A DNA stretch of 40,106 nucleotides from positions 1 to 40,106 of the forward strand of contig CAYPYW010000021.1 of the NCBI GenBank assembly GCA_964415365.1, read 5' to 3'. Made by a program: the position numbers and the translations under genes. This document shows positions 8,868 through 16,496 of this stretch, piece after piece. This DNA comes from Hydromicrobium sp964415365. GTDB lineage: Bacteria; Actinomycetota; Humimicrobiia; Humimicrobiales; Humimicrobiaceae. Below the pieces are notes generated by a model, which was not told the DNA's origin, did not search any database, and was given only the letters and a program-made list of their open reading frames with translations. Each line of letters opens with the position of its first letter. Position 1 is the first letter of the stretch.

Positions 8868-11623
8868 TAAGCCTTTTTTAAACTTACTGCGCAGGCTTTG
8901 AACTCCGGAGTTTTTGATTTGGGATCCAGGGCTGCATTGGTGAGGATATTGGCAGGAGAGTTTGCATAGTGGAACGGCATATAGACAACTCCTTTTTTGA
9001 TTTTTGAATTTACGATTGACAGTGCCGTAATTTTTCCTCTCCTTGATTTAACTACTACACTGTTTCCGTTTTTGATCTTTAAGCCCTTTGCATCTTCCGA
9101 GTTTATCTGAACCGTATTTACCGGAGCCATTTCATTTAAGCCCCTGACTCTGCCGGTCATTGTTCTGCTGTGATAATGATACAGAATCCTGCCGGTGGTG
9201 AGAATAAAAGGATATTGCCTGTCGGGAATTTCAGCCGGAGGAATGTGTCTGACAGGAATGAATCTTCCTTTTCCTCTGGTAAAACTATTTGTATGTAGAA
9301 TTTTCGTACCTGGATCATCATAATTTCTGCACGGCCACTGCAGGTTTTCATTCTCAAGCCTCTCATAACTGATTCCGCCGTATATAGGTGACAGGGCGGC
9401 AATCTCATCCATGATCTCGGAAGGGTGGCTGTAATTCATTGGATAACCCATTTTGTCCGAAAGCATACAGATAATTTTCCAGTCAGGTATAGCATTGCCC
9501 GGAGGGTCAACAGCTTTTCTGATTCTCTGAACCCTTCTTTCCGAATTAGTAAACGTGCCATCCTTTTCAGCAAAGCAAGCGCCCGGCAGGATGACATCGG
9601 CAAACTGGCAGGTTTCATTCATAAAAATATCCTGAACTACAAGGAACTCCATTTTTTTAAGGGAAGATGCTACATGGGATAAATCAGGCTCGCTTATCAT
9701 CAGGTTTTCACCCATAACATAAAGAGCCCTGATTCTGCCTGAATTTGCACCATCAATAAATTCGGTTTCGGTCAGTCCTTTTTTGGATGGTAAATTAACG
9801 GACCATTTCTTTTCGAATTTCTGCCTCGAAGCATCGTTTTCCACCTCCTGATACCCACTGAATAAATTGGGAAGTGCGCCCATATCACAGGCACCCTGCA
9901 CATTATTCTGACCTCTCAAGGGATTTACCCCGGTACCCTTTCTCCCGATATTACCTGTAAGCAATGCAAGATTTGCCAGTGTCATAACATTGTCAGTGCC
10001 GCAGATATGTTCAGTAATACCCAGAGTGTAAAATATGGAAGCATTTTTGGCAGTCCCATAAATATTTGCAGCTTTCATTAAATCCCGGGTATTCACACCG
10101 GAAATCTTTGCTACTTTTTCCGGAGTATAGGTTGAAAAACACTGGATAAACTCATCGAAACCTTCGGTTCTACTGGCGATAAAGTCCTTGTTGTGCAGTT
10201 TCCGGTCGTAAATCAGTTTCATAATCCCAAGGATAACTGCAATATCTGTCCCTGGATTTAGTTCCAAATGTACTGCCGAATATTCCGCCATCCGGGTCTT
10301 TCTCGGGTCTACCACAACCAGCTTTAGTCCGTTTTCCTGAACACACCTTATAATCTCATAGCCTATAACCGGATGAGCTTCAGTCGTGTTAGATCCTATT
10401 ACTATTGCAGCATCGGCATATTTTATATCATCGATGGAATTGGTCATTGCGCCGCTTCCGAAGCTTTGCATCAGGCCCGTGACTGTCGGGGCGTGGCATA
10501 TCCTTGCACAGTGATCTACATTATTGGTCCCGATTACTGCCCGCATAAATTTGGACACAAGAAAATTTTCTTCATTGCTGCATCTCGCCGAGCTTATAGC
10601 AGAAATAGAATCGGGCCCGTATTTATCTTTTATAGCTGTAAGCCTCTCCGAAACTGTTTTTAATGCCTTTTCCCAGCTTACTTTTTTGAATTTACCGTCT
10701 TCTGTCCTTATCATAGGAGTATCAAGTCTTTCCGGACTGCTAACAAAATCATGACCAAATCTTCCTTTAACACAGAGATTGCCTTTGTTTGGAGGTTTTC
10801 CCTTTTCTGCAGCTACTTTGACGATTTTATTATCTTTCACATAAAGATCGATTGCACAACCCACTCCGCAGTAAGGACAGGTGCTTTGAACTTTTTTCAT
10901 CTCCCATGTGCGGCCTTTACCGATATACGGTTTGGGCTGAAGGGCATCAACCGGACAGGTGGAGATACAGTTACCGCAGAACACACAGTCCGTTTCTTTT
11001 AGAGACTGTTCGAACGCAGGAACTATTTCACATTCAAAGCCTCTGCCGACATAGCCAATGGCATTAGCACCTATAACACCGTCACACATCCTGACGCATC
11101 TTCCACAGAGTATACATTTCTGGTTATCTCTGAATACAAAGGGATTATCTTCCAGAACCTTTTTTTCATGCATCTTTCCGGTATAGGATACGTCTTTGAT
11201 ATCGTACCTGTACGCCAGATCCTGCAGCATACAGTCTCCGCATGACTCACAGGTCATACAATCAAGAGGATGATCGGATATTATAAGTTCAAGATTTGTT
11301 TTCACCAACTCTCTTATATGGAGAGTGTTAGTTTTAATTTTTATTCCTTCTTTTATTTTTGTCACACATGAGGCAACTGCTTCAGGCATTCCTTCAACTT
11401 CAACAACACAGAGCCTGCACGCCCCCTGAGGTCTTAGTCTGGGATCATAGCAGAGATGAGGAATAAAAATACTGTTTTCAAGGCATGCTTCCAGGATACT
11501 TTTACCCGGCAAGGTATAAAAAACTCTATTATTAATATAGATTTTTATTTTATTGTCTGGGCTGACCTTTTTTTCCATATTCCCTGTATTTTCTTTACTC
11601 TTCCCCTTTGTTTTTTTCTGCAC
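8867..11623 (-). CDS. fdhA: Formate dehydrogenase alpha subunit, cysteine type, with NuoG-like N-terminus
   Basis: The 918-residue protein oxidises formate to CO2, or runs in reverse. Residues 25-100 form a 2Fe-2S ferredoxin domain (HLCYD, ACRLC, SCVT). Next come the His/Cys cluster loop (HPLDCMTCESCGDC, 118-131) and two 4Fe-4S motifs (CILCGRCVRMC near 170-180; CVFCGNCISTCP near 213-224). The molybdopterin core starts with CPYCGVGC at about 249-256. The active-site segment is HCARICHAPTVTGL; its second Cys (about 376) occupies the position of selenocysteine in E. coli FdhF, so this is a Cys enzyme. A bis-PGD Mo or W cofactor is expected. No NAD/FMN-binding partner subunit lies next to it, so its electron partner is unknown. 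It starts at GTG with AAGGA about ten bases upstream; an internal ATG at residue 16 is an alternative. Confidence 0.93.
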   Translation of the reverse strand: MQKKTKGKSKENTGNMEKKVSPDNKIKIYINNRVFYTLPGKSILEACLENSIFIPHLCYDPRLRPQGACRLCVVEVEGMPEAVASCVTKIKEGIKIKTNTLHIRELVKTNLELIISDHPLDCMTCESCGDCMLQDLAYRYDIKDVSYTGKMHEKKVLEDNPFVFRDNQKCILCGRCVRMCDGVIGANAIGYVGRGFECEIVPAFEQSLKETDCVFCGNCISTCPVDALQPKPYIGKGRTWEMKKVQSTCPYCGVGCAIDLYVKDNKIVKVAAEKGKPPNKGNLCVKGRFGHDFVSSPERLDTPMIRTEDGKFKKVSWEKALKTVSERLTAIKDKYGPDSISAISSARCSNEENFLVSKFMRAVIGTNNVDHCARICHAPTVTGLMQSFGSGAMTNSIDDIKYADAAIVIGSNTTEAHPVIGYEIIRCVQENGLKLVVVDPRKTRMAEYSAVHLELNPGTDIAVILGIMKLIYDRKLHNKDFIASRTEGFDEFIQCFSTYTPEKVAKISGVNTRDLMKAANIYGTAKNASIFYTLGITEHICGTDNVMTLANLALLTGNIGRKGTGVNPLRGQNNVQGACDMGALPNLFSGYQEVENDASRQKFEKKWSVNLPSKKGLTETEFIDGANSGRIRALYVMGENLMISEPDLSHVASSLKKMEFLVVQDIFMNETCQFADVILPGACFAEKDGTFTNSERRVQRIRKAVDPPGNAIPDWKIICMLSDKMGYPMNYSHPSEIMDEIAALSPIYGGISYERLENENLQWPCRNYDDPGTKILHTNSFTRGKGRFIPVRHIPPAEIPDRQYPFILTTGRILYHYHSRTMTGRVRGLNEMAPVNTVQINSEDAKGLKIKNGNSVVVKSRRGKITALSIVNSKIKKGVVYMPFHYANSPANILTNAALDPKSKTPEFKACAVSLKKA

Positions 11624-11692
11624 AGTGAGTGGTCCTTCTAAGTAACAGGAAAATAATACTTAAGTAAAATTATTCTCAACTTATTTCCAAAG

Positions 11693-11701
11693 ATTATAGC
11701 A
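11693..11701 (-). promoter_or_regulatory. Extended -10 promoter for the formate dehydrogenase gene
   Basis: On the minus strand the sequence TGCTATAAT (11701-11693) matches the extended -10 consensus TGnTATAAT exactly. The -35 region is poor, as is usual for extended -10 promoters. The transcript would start near 11686 and give a leader of about 60 bases before the GTG start at 11623. Confidence 0.5.
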
Positions 11702-11837
11702 AAATATTTTCGATAATTGTAGTAAACTCGGTATTTCCTGAAATTAAATTTTTAGTTATTAAACAAGTTGCTTTTTGAAATTTAATTTTATAAAATACCC
11801 TAAACCGTGAAAGTTACTAAATAAAATAGTTAAATAA

Positions 11838-11937
11838 GACTCCGAGCCTGCAAGTCCTAATAGGTAAAGCTAAGGATTGCAGGCCGATAGGGCATGATTG
11901 GTAACGGTCATACCTCCCGGTTTGGAAAGGAGTTGTC
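11838..11937 (+). ncRNA. Moco/Tuco riboswitch aptamer (molybdenum or tungsten cofactor), no P3
   Basis: The stretch can be folded into the Moco RNA architecture. P1 is GACTCC (11838-11843) with GGAGTT (11929-11934). P2 is CCTGCAA-g-TCCT (11847-11858) with AGGATTGCAGG (11873-11883). A hairpin ATGATTG-GTAA-CGGTCAT (11894-11911) is capped by a GNRA tetraloop. The conserved 3' signature CCTCCC (11913-11918) followed by TTTGGAAAGGAG (11921-11932) matches the E. coli moaA leader pattern. The P2 end is a plain 14-base loop, with no P3 hairpin. Moco RNAs without P3 have been linked to tungsten-cofactor genes, so the ligand may be Tuco. It stands in front of the ECF/mobB operon. Confidence 0.88.
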
Positions 11938-11940
11938 TAA

Positions 11941-11979
11941 ATTTAAAGTAAGCTGCATTTTAAATGCGGCTATTTAAAT
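11941..11979 (+). promoter_or_regulatory. Hairpin between riboswitch aptamer and terminator
   Basis: A nine-pair stem (11951-11959 with 11963-11971) has a three-base loop. It can be extended by ATTTAAA (11941-11947) pairing with TTTAAAT (11973-11979), which overlaps the foot of the following terminator stem. It may therefore act as part of the switching platform, but only a few bases overlap, so exclusive pairing is not proven. Confidence 0.45.
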
Positions 11980-12010
11980 CTTCTTCCTCGCCGGAAGAAG
12001 ATTTTTTATT
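11976..12010 (+). terminator. Intrinsic terminator of the riboswitch leader
   Basis: A perfect 12-pair stem (11976-11987 with 11993-12004, AATCTTCTTCC pairing with GGAAGAAGATT) has a five-base loop TCGCC and is followed by a T run to 12010. It lies about 40 bases after the aptamer and 150 bases before the first gene. This is the position expected of a transcription-terminating expression platform, suggesting that the operon is switched off when cofactor is abundant. Confidence 0.85.
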
Positions 12011-12160
12011 TGTCCGGGTAAAGAAAGTAATGAAAAACTTCAGTATCTTTAAAAATAACTTAGCAGGAAAACACTTCAATCGAAAATCTTCTTTCAATAG
12101 AAGTGATGAAATAAGGAGAAGTCTGAAAAATTTATGAAAATCATATAAGAAAGGTAAAAG

Positions 12161-12649
12161 ATGAAAAAGATTATAATGCTTATCCTGGCACTTGTAGTTA
12201 CATTTGCCATGGCGGTATCGGCAGGATGCACTGCCAGGGGTGAAGAAGCAGTTACTTCCGAAAGCTGGACGATTGAAGTAAAAGATGCTGCCGGAAAAAC
12301 AGTGGAATTTACCGAAAAAGATGCCGCTGGTTTAGAAATGACAGAAATAACAGCAGCCCATAAGAAAAAAGACGGAAGTGAAGCAATGGAAAATTGGAGG
12401 GGTGTTCAGCTCTCGGATGTTCTGGACTACTGCGGAGCCAATCAATATACTGTTGTTACGGTTGAAGCATCGGATGGTTATAAACAGGAATTTGAAAAAG
12501 CAACAATTGATGACAATGGAACGATTCTGGGTTTTTTTCTGGACGGCGAAGAGGTAAGTAATGAAGATGGGCTGGTCCAGCTGGTGGTTTCAACTATGGC
12601 CTCGAAGGCATGGGTAAGAAATGTCTCAAAAATTTCGGTTATCGAATGA
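12161..12649 (+). CDS. Lipoprotein with sulfite-oxidase-type cofactor-binding-like domain
   Basis: This 162-residue protein has a signal peptide ending in the lipobox VSAGC (Cys near 23), so it should be anchored outside the membrane. The rest resembles a shortened oxidoreductase-molybdopterin (sulfite oxidase/YedY) domain: NWRGVQLSDVLDYCG (about 79-93), VEASDGYKQEF, ILGFFLDGEEV and a C-terminal WVRNVSKISVIE, the counterpart of the usual 'KWVkrIev' strand. The Cys that holds molybdenum in sulfite oxidases falls where this protein has ITAAHKK, so the metal ligand is missing. As first gene of a Moco-riboswitch operon that also encodes an ECF transporter, it is best read as a binding protein for molybdopterin, Moco or a relative, not an enzyme. 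That role is inference. The ribosome site is GAAAGG before the ATG. Confidence 0.75.
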   Translation: MKKIIMLILALVVTFAMAVSAGCTARGEEAVTSESWTIEVKDAAGKTVEFTEKDAAGLEMTEITAAHKKKDGSEAMENWRGVQLSDVLDYCGANQYTVVTVEASDGYKQEFEKATIDDNGTILGFFLDGEEVSNEDGLVQLVVSTMASKAWVRNVSKISVIE

Positions 12650-12757
12650 CTGTTATAAAAAATGTGAAAGCCGTTTCTAAAACAGCTGACTCCGGAATTA
12701 TAGTTGTTTACAGTAATAAATAGTGAACATCAATAATTTTAAAAGAGGTCTATTCTT

Positions 12758-13333
12758 TTGAAAATATCTTTTAATCCAAAAGAATATCTTAAGGAATTCT
12801 CCATATTCGAACTGATAATAATAGCTTTATGTGCTGCAATCGGCACAGCAATAAAGCCGGTCATGGTTCTTCTGGTTCAGGTTATTACCGGTCCCCTTTT
12901 TATACCGGGAGGAACTATAGCAGGAGGTTTTTATATGATGTGGCTGGTAATCAGCGCAGGACTGGTAGGAAGAAGAGGTGCAGCAACGTTGACTGCAGTA
13001 GTACAGGCACTTATGGTACTGGCTCTGGGAGTTATCGGTACACATGGAATAATGACACTGGTTACATATATTGCTCCAGGTATTGCAATAGATATCCTTC
13101 TTCTGGTAACCAGACAGAGAGCAAGAAATAATTTTTCCTGCTTTTTTGCAGGAATGGTTGCAAACTCAACAGGTGTTCTTTTAACTAATTTCGTGTTTTT
13201 TAGATTGCCGGTAATTCCCCTGATTTTAGTGATTGCAGGGGGAGCCCTTTCCGGTGGTCTGGGCGGCTTGATTGCCTACGGATTGATAAAGGGGCTTATG
13301 AAAACAAAGATACCGGGATTATGGGGGAATTAA
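12758..13333 (+). CDS. ECF transporter S component (substrate-binding membrane subunit)
   Basis: This 191-residue membrane protein has five or six hydrophobic spans. S components confer specificity in ECF importers, and this size is typical. Landmarks are IPGGTIAGGFYMMW (about 49-62) and a GRRGAATLTAVVQALMVL stretch that recalls the YkoE group of S components (HMP/thiamine-related), but I cannot assign it to a known vitamin family. Directly downstream in one operon are both ATPases and the T subunit, so this is a dedicated Group I system. The riboswitch and MobB point to a molybdenum or tungsten cofactor, its pterin precursor, or the metal. It starts at TTG with AGAGG upstream, and the next gene begins two bases after its stop. 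Confidence 0.83.
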   Translation: MKISFNPKEYLKEFSIFELIIIALCAAIGTAIKPVMVLLVQVITGPLFIPGGTIAGGFYMMWLVISAGLVGRRGAATLTAVVQALMVLALGVIGTHGIMTLVTYIAPGIAIDILLLVTRQRARNNFSCFFAGMVANSTGVLLTNFVFFRLPVIPLILVIAGGALSGGLGGLIAYGLIKGLMKTKIPGLWGN

Positions 13334-13334
13334 T

Positions 13335-13859
13335 GTGAAAAAAAGAAATATCATAATCATATCTCTGATTGCAGTACTTTTGATAATTGTAGGAGTACTT
13401 GCTTACTTAAATGCCGGTAATATGGAAGAGAAAAAGCAACTGGAAGAAAGTGAAATTATTTCGGTTAAATTCGATGGTAACGAAATCGGCAGAGCAGATA
13501 TGGATTTCATAAGGAGTGCCGGTGAAAAGGAATTCAGCGCGGTTATGGATACCAGCGATTCGGGTCCGGAAGAGCATTATTATACAGGTGTTTTGATGAA
13601 AAACGTTCTTGAAAAAATGGGAATCAAAATAGAAGACTATAAGACGTTTTCGGTAAAAGCAATAGATGGTTATACGGTAGCTTTTAAAACAGAAGAGATC
13701 CAGGACGATGATAACGTTCATATTGTATATGAGGAAAACGGAGAAAGCCTGGGAATAAAGAGGTCAGGAGGTAAAGGACCTTACCAGGTAATAGTTAGAA
13801 AAGATCAGTTCAGTACACGGTGGTGCAAGTTTGTAGTTGAAATTGAATTAATAAAATAA
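13335..13859 (+). CDS. Membrane-anchored protein with sulfite-oxidase-type binding-like domain
   Basis: The 174-residue protein has one N-terminal membrane span (about residues 5-26) with no lipobox, then an extracytoplasmic domain. This domain is a distant paralogue of the lipoprotein at 12161-12649: YYTGVLMKNVLEKMG (about 80-94) equals its WRGVQLSDVLDYCG, followed by VKAIDGYTVAF, a DDNVHIVYEENGESL loop and a final strand WCKFVVEIELIK. The molybdenum-ligand Cys of sulfite oxidases is again absent. It lies between the S component and the ATPases, with GTG as start and GGGGG upstream overlapping the preceding stop region. I infer a second, membrane-tethered solute-binding domain that hands ligand to the S component. 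Confidence 0.72.
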   Translation: MKKRNIIIISLIAVLLIIVGVLAYLNAGNMEEKKQLEESEIISVKFDGNEIGRADMDFIRSAGEKEFSAVMDTSDSGPEEHYYTGVLMKNVLEKMGIKIEDYKTFSVKAIDGYTVAFKTEEIQDDDNVHIVYEENGESLGIKRSGGKGPYQVIVRKDQFSTRWCKFVVEIELIK

Positions 13860-13874
13860 ACATCTTTCCAGAAA

Positions 13875-14591
13875 ATGAATTCGGTTGAGATTAATAACTT
13901 ATGTTTTAAATACCAGAATGAGCAAAACAATATACTTGATGGTATAAACCTGAAGGTAAATTCAGGCGAAATAGTTTCCATTACAGGATTGAGCGGCTGC
14001 GGAAAAAGTACACTGTGCTACTGCATCTGCGGAATTATCCCCCATATCTATAAAGGATTTGCCGAGGGAGAAGTGCTTATTTTCGGCAAGCCGGTAGATA
14101 AGATAAACTTTAGCCTGATTTCGACCAGAATCGGCATGGTCTTCCAAAATTACGATATGCAGCTTTTTTCACCTACGGTTGAAGATGAAATTGCTTTCGG
14201 ACCTGAAAATCTCTGTCTCAAGCGTAAGGAAATAGCAAAAAGGATAGATAAGAGTCTTGAACTTGTAAATATGGAAAGATATAGATTCGAGCACCCGGAG
14301 AACCTTTCAGGTGGTGAAAAGCAGCTGGTCGCCATTGCCTCGGTACTTTCGATGGATCCCGACGTACTGATTTTTGATGAGGGTCTTTCACAGATAGACA
14401 AGGAAGGCAGATTAAGAATAAAGGATGTAATCATACGATTAAAAGACTCCGGCAAATCAGTAATCATGATTGAGTATGATGCAGAAAATCTGGATATAGC
14501 GGATTCTGTTTTTTTCCTGAAAGAAGGAAAATTAAAGAAGATAAGTAAAGAAAGGATACACGGAGATTTAATTGACTTTTATAAAGTTTGA
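13875..14591 (+). CDS. ecfA1: ECF transporter ATP-binding subunit A
   Basis: The 238-residue ABC ATPase has Walker A GLSGCGKSTL near 37-46, a Q-loop at FQNYDMQLFSPTVEDEIAFG, the signature NLSGGEKQL near 143-151 and Walker B VLIFDEGLSQID near 164-175. The Q-loop followed by 'LFSPTVEDEIAFGPENL' is typical of ECF-type ATPases. It powers import together with the second ATPase and the T subunit encoded next. The gene overlaps the second ATPase gene by 20 bases, indicating coupled translation. After Walker B the sequence reads SQID in place of the usual PTSGLD, a mild deviation in the D-loop region. Confidence 0.93.
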   Translation: MNSVEINNLCFKYQNEQNNILDGINLKVNSGEIVSITGLSGCGKSTLCYCICGIIPHIYKGFAEGEVLIFGKPVDKINFSLISTRIGMVFQNYDMQLFSPTVEDEIAFGPENLCLKRKEIAKRIDKSLELVNMERYRFEHPENLSGGEKQLVAIASVLSMDPDVLIFDEGLSQIDKEGRLRIKDVIIRLKDSGKSVIMIEYDAENLDIADSVFFLKEGKLKKISKERIHGDLIDFYKV

Positions 14592-15225
14592 CAATGTGTC
14601 TTTTGGCTACAAAAGCAGTAAACCGGTAATCAAAGAAGCAAAATTTGAAATTAACCGGGGGGATTTTATCGCCGTAACAGGAGCTAACGGGAGTGGGAAA
14701 ACCACTCTTGGTAAGCTGATCATGGGAATTTTAAAACCCACGGGTGGTAAAGTCTATATGGAAGATAATGATATCAGTACCATGAGTCCCGGCCAGATTG
14801 GCAGGAAAATAGGATATCTTTTTCAAAATCCGGAACTACAGATTTTTGCTTTAACGGTAATGGAAGAACTTTCCTTTCCTTTGAAGATAAAGAATGTCAG
14901 CGGAAATATTATAAACGATAAAGTGGATAAAATTCTTAAGCTCCTGCACCTAGAATATCACCGGGACAGCCTGACCTTTAATTTGAGTTATGGGGAGAAA
15001 CAAAGGCTGGCTATAGCAGGTATTCTGATAAATGAACCCCATTTTTTGATACTTGATGAGCCGGCCACCGGCCTGGACCCGATAAGGAAAAATATACTGC
15101 TTTCAATCCTTCAAAACCTTCTGTCAAAAGGAGTGGGCATGATGGTTATAAGCCATGATGATTCTTTTATAAAGAATTTTTCAGGAAGGACCTTTAAAAT
15201 ATGCGGAGGTGAGATTTTTGAATAA
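14572..15225 (+). CDS. ecfA2: ECF transporter ATP-binding subunit A'
   Basis: The 217-residue ABC ATPase has Walker A GANGSGKTTLGK near 36-47, Q-loop FQNPELQIFALTVMEELSFP, signature NLSYGEKQRLAIAG and Walker B FLILDEPATGLDP. It should form the ATPase heterodimer with the product of the preceding gene. Translation starts at TTG inside the end of the previous gene, with GGAG eight bases upstream. Its own stop overlaps the start of the T-component gene. The signature has Tyr at the second Gly position of LSGGE, which is common in one partner of ECF pairs. Confidence 0.93.
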   Translation: MTFIKFDNVSFGYKSSKPVIKEAKFEINRGDFIAVTGANGSGKTTLGKLIMGILKPTGGKVYMEDNDISTMSPGQIGRKIGYLFQNPELQIFALTVMEELSFPLKIKNVSGNIINDKVDKILKLLHLEYHRDSLTFNLSYGEKQRLAIAGILINEPHFLILDEPATGLDPIRKNILLSILQNLLSKGVGMMVISHDDSFIKNFSGRTFKICGGEIFE

Positions 15226-15982
15226 ATTTCGGATTAAAGCAGATGTAAGAACGAAGCTGGCGGTGATTATCTGTTTTTCCAGCACAGGAGTATTTATCCA
15301 GCATGTTTATGTTCTGGCTGGGATCCTGGCACTTTCCCTGTTATGCGCCTTTCTGTCTGGAGCCGGCCTTGTAAAAACGCTTAAAGCTACCAGAGGATTA
15401 TGGTACCTTTTCTTCGCCATTGTAGTTCTGCAGAGCATATTCCTGCACCGGGGAGCTGCGCTTCTCAGTATAGGAAATTTTTCGATACTGACCACAGGTG
15501 GAATTTTGAGAGGTGCGGAATTTCTAATGAGGGTATCTATCATTGTGTTCTCTGCTTCTATTATAACTACTTCAAACTACAGGGAAGTAGTCCAGGGTCT
15601 GGTACAGCTAAAAATCCCCTATGATATTGCATTCATGGTTTCAGTGGCTATTAGATTTCTGCCTCTTTTCCGTAATGAAGTCAGGGATACCCTGACCGCG
15701 ATTCAGTTGAGGGGTATTGAACTCAGTAAAATACCATTCAAAAAAAGGCTTAGGGTATATTCCTATATTTTTATGCCGGTACTGTCCGGTGCCGTAAGAA
15801 AAGCACATACTCTCTCAATAGTAATGGAAACCAGAGCTTTTAGAGCATACCCATCAAGGACCAGCTTTCTGGTACTCAGGTTTTCCGTCAGAGATTATGT
15901 CATAATAACTTTATCTTTTATTTTTGCGGCAACTGTTTTTATAATTTATTATGTATTTAAATTTCCGGGAAGGATAATATGA
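15218..15982 (+). CDS. ecfT: ECF transporter T component (transmembrane coupling subunit)
   Basis: The membrane protein of about 254 residues has four to six spans. Two conserved coupling-helix motifs seat into the ATPases: AIQLRGIEL and VMETRAFRAYP in its second half. It links the two ATPases to the S component. I place the start at TTG 15218 because GGAGG lies eight bases upstream; a GTG at 15209 overlaps that ribosome site. The start overlaps the stop of the preceding ATPase, and its end overlaps the mobB start (ATGA), so translation of the three genes is coupled. Confidence 0.9.
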   Translation: MNKFRIKADVRTKLAVIICFSSTGVFIQHVYVLAGILALSLLCAFLSGAGLVKTLKATRGLWYLFFAIVVLQSIFLHRGAALLSIGNFSILTTGGILRGAEFLMRVSIIVFSASIITTSNYREVVQGLVQLKIPYDIAFMVSVAIRFLPLFRNEVRDTLTAIQLRGIELSKIPFKKRLRVYSYIFMPVLSGAVRKAHTLSIVMETRAFRAYPSRTSFLVLRFSVRDYVIITLSFIFAATVFIIYYVFKFPGRII

Positions 15983-16473
15983 AAGTATTTTCTGTAATCG
16001 GCATATCCGGATCAGGAAAAACTGCTACTACTGAAAATATCATAAAGGAATTGAAAAGAAGGGGCTATTCTGTTGGCTCAGTAAAGGAAATACAGTGTAA
16101 AGATTTTACAATAGATCAAAAAGGCACTGATACATATAGACACAGAAAAGCAGGCTCGGAAGTGATAACCGCCAGGGCTCATTGTGAGACGGACATCATG
16201 TATTCGGGAGATCTGGATATCAATAAAATTCTGGAATTCTATCGCCAGGATTACGTAGTTATGGAGGGAGTGGCGGATTATAGCTGTCCGATGATTCTGT
16301 GTGCAAAGGCGGTAAAGGATATCGAAGAATACGGCAGCAGGGAATATTTCGGGAGAATCTTTTTGATTTCCGGCGCTGTATCCAACGAAATCAATGAATA
16401 TAAAGGAATCCCAGCTATCAATTCAACAAATGATATTAAGAAACTAGTCGATTTCGTCGAACAGAAGTTATAA
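15979..16473 (+). CDS. mobB: Molybdopterin-guanine dinucleotide biosynthesis protein MobB
   Basis: This 164-residue P-loop NTPase begins with GISGSGKTATTENIIKEL (about 8-25), the MobB-type Walker A. It is followed by GYSVGSVKEIQC and KGTDTYRHRKAGSEVITAR, conserved in the MobB family, and an 'YVVMEGVADYSCP' segment near 92-104. MobB binds GTP and assists MobA in adding GMP to molybdopterin to make MGD, the form used by formate dehydrogenase. The ATG overlaps the ecfT stop. MobA and the moa/moe genes are not in the window. The presence of mobB in this transport operon is the second independent link, after the riboswitch, between the transporter and molybdenum/tungsten cofactor. Confidence 0.88.
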   Translation: MKVFSVIGISGSGKTATTENIIKELKRRGYSVGSVKEIQCKDFTIDQKGTDTYRHRKAGSEVITARAHCETDIMYSGDLDINKILEFYRQDYVVMEGVADYSCPMILCAKAVKDIEEYGSREYFGRIFLISGAVSNEINEYKGIPAINSTNDIKKLVDFVEQKL

Positions 16474-16496
16474 TTTGTGAAAATTGATTTTGTTAA

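Noticed and set aside
10490..10510. Selenocysteine at the formate dehydrogenase active site
   Set aside because: The codon at the catalytic position is a cysteine codon in HCARICHAP; no in-frame TGA exists there.
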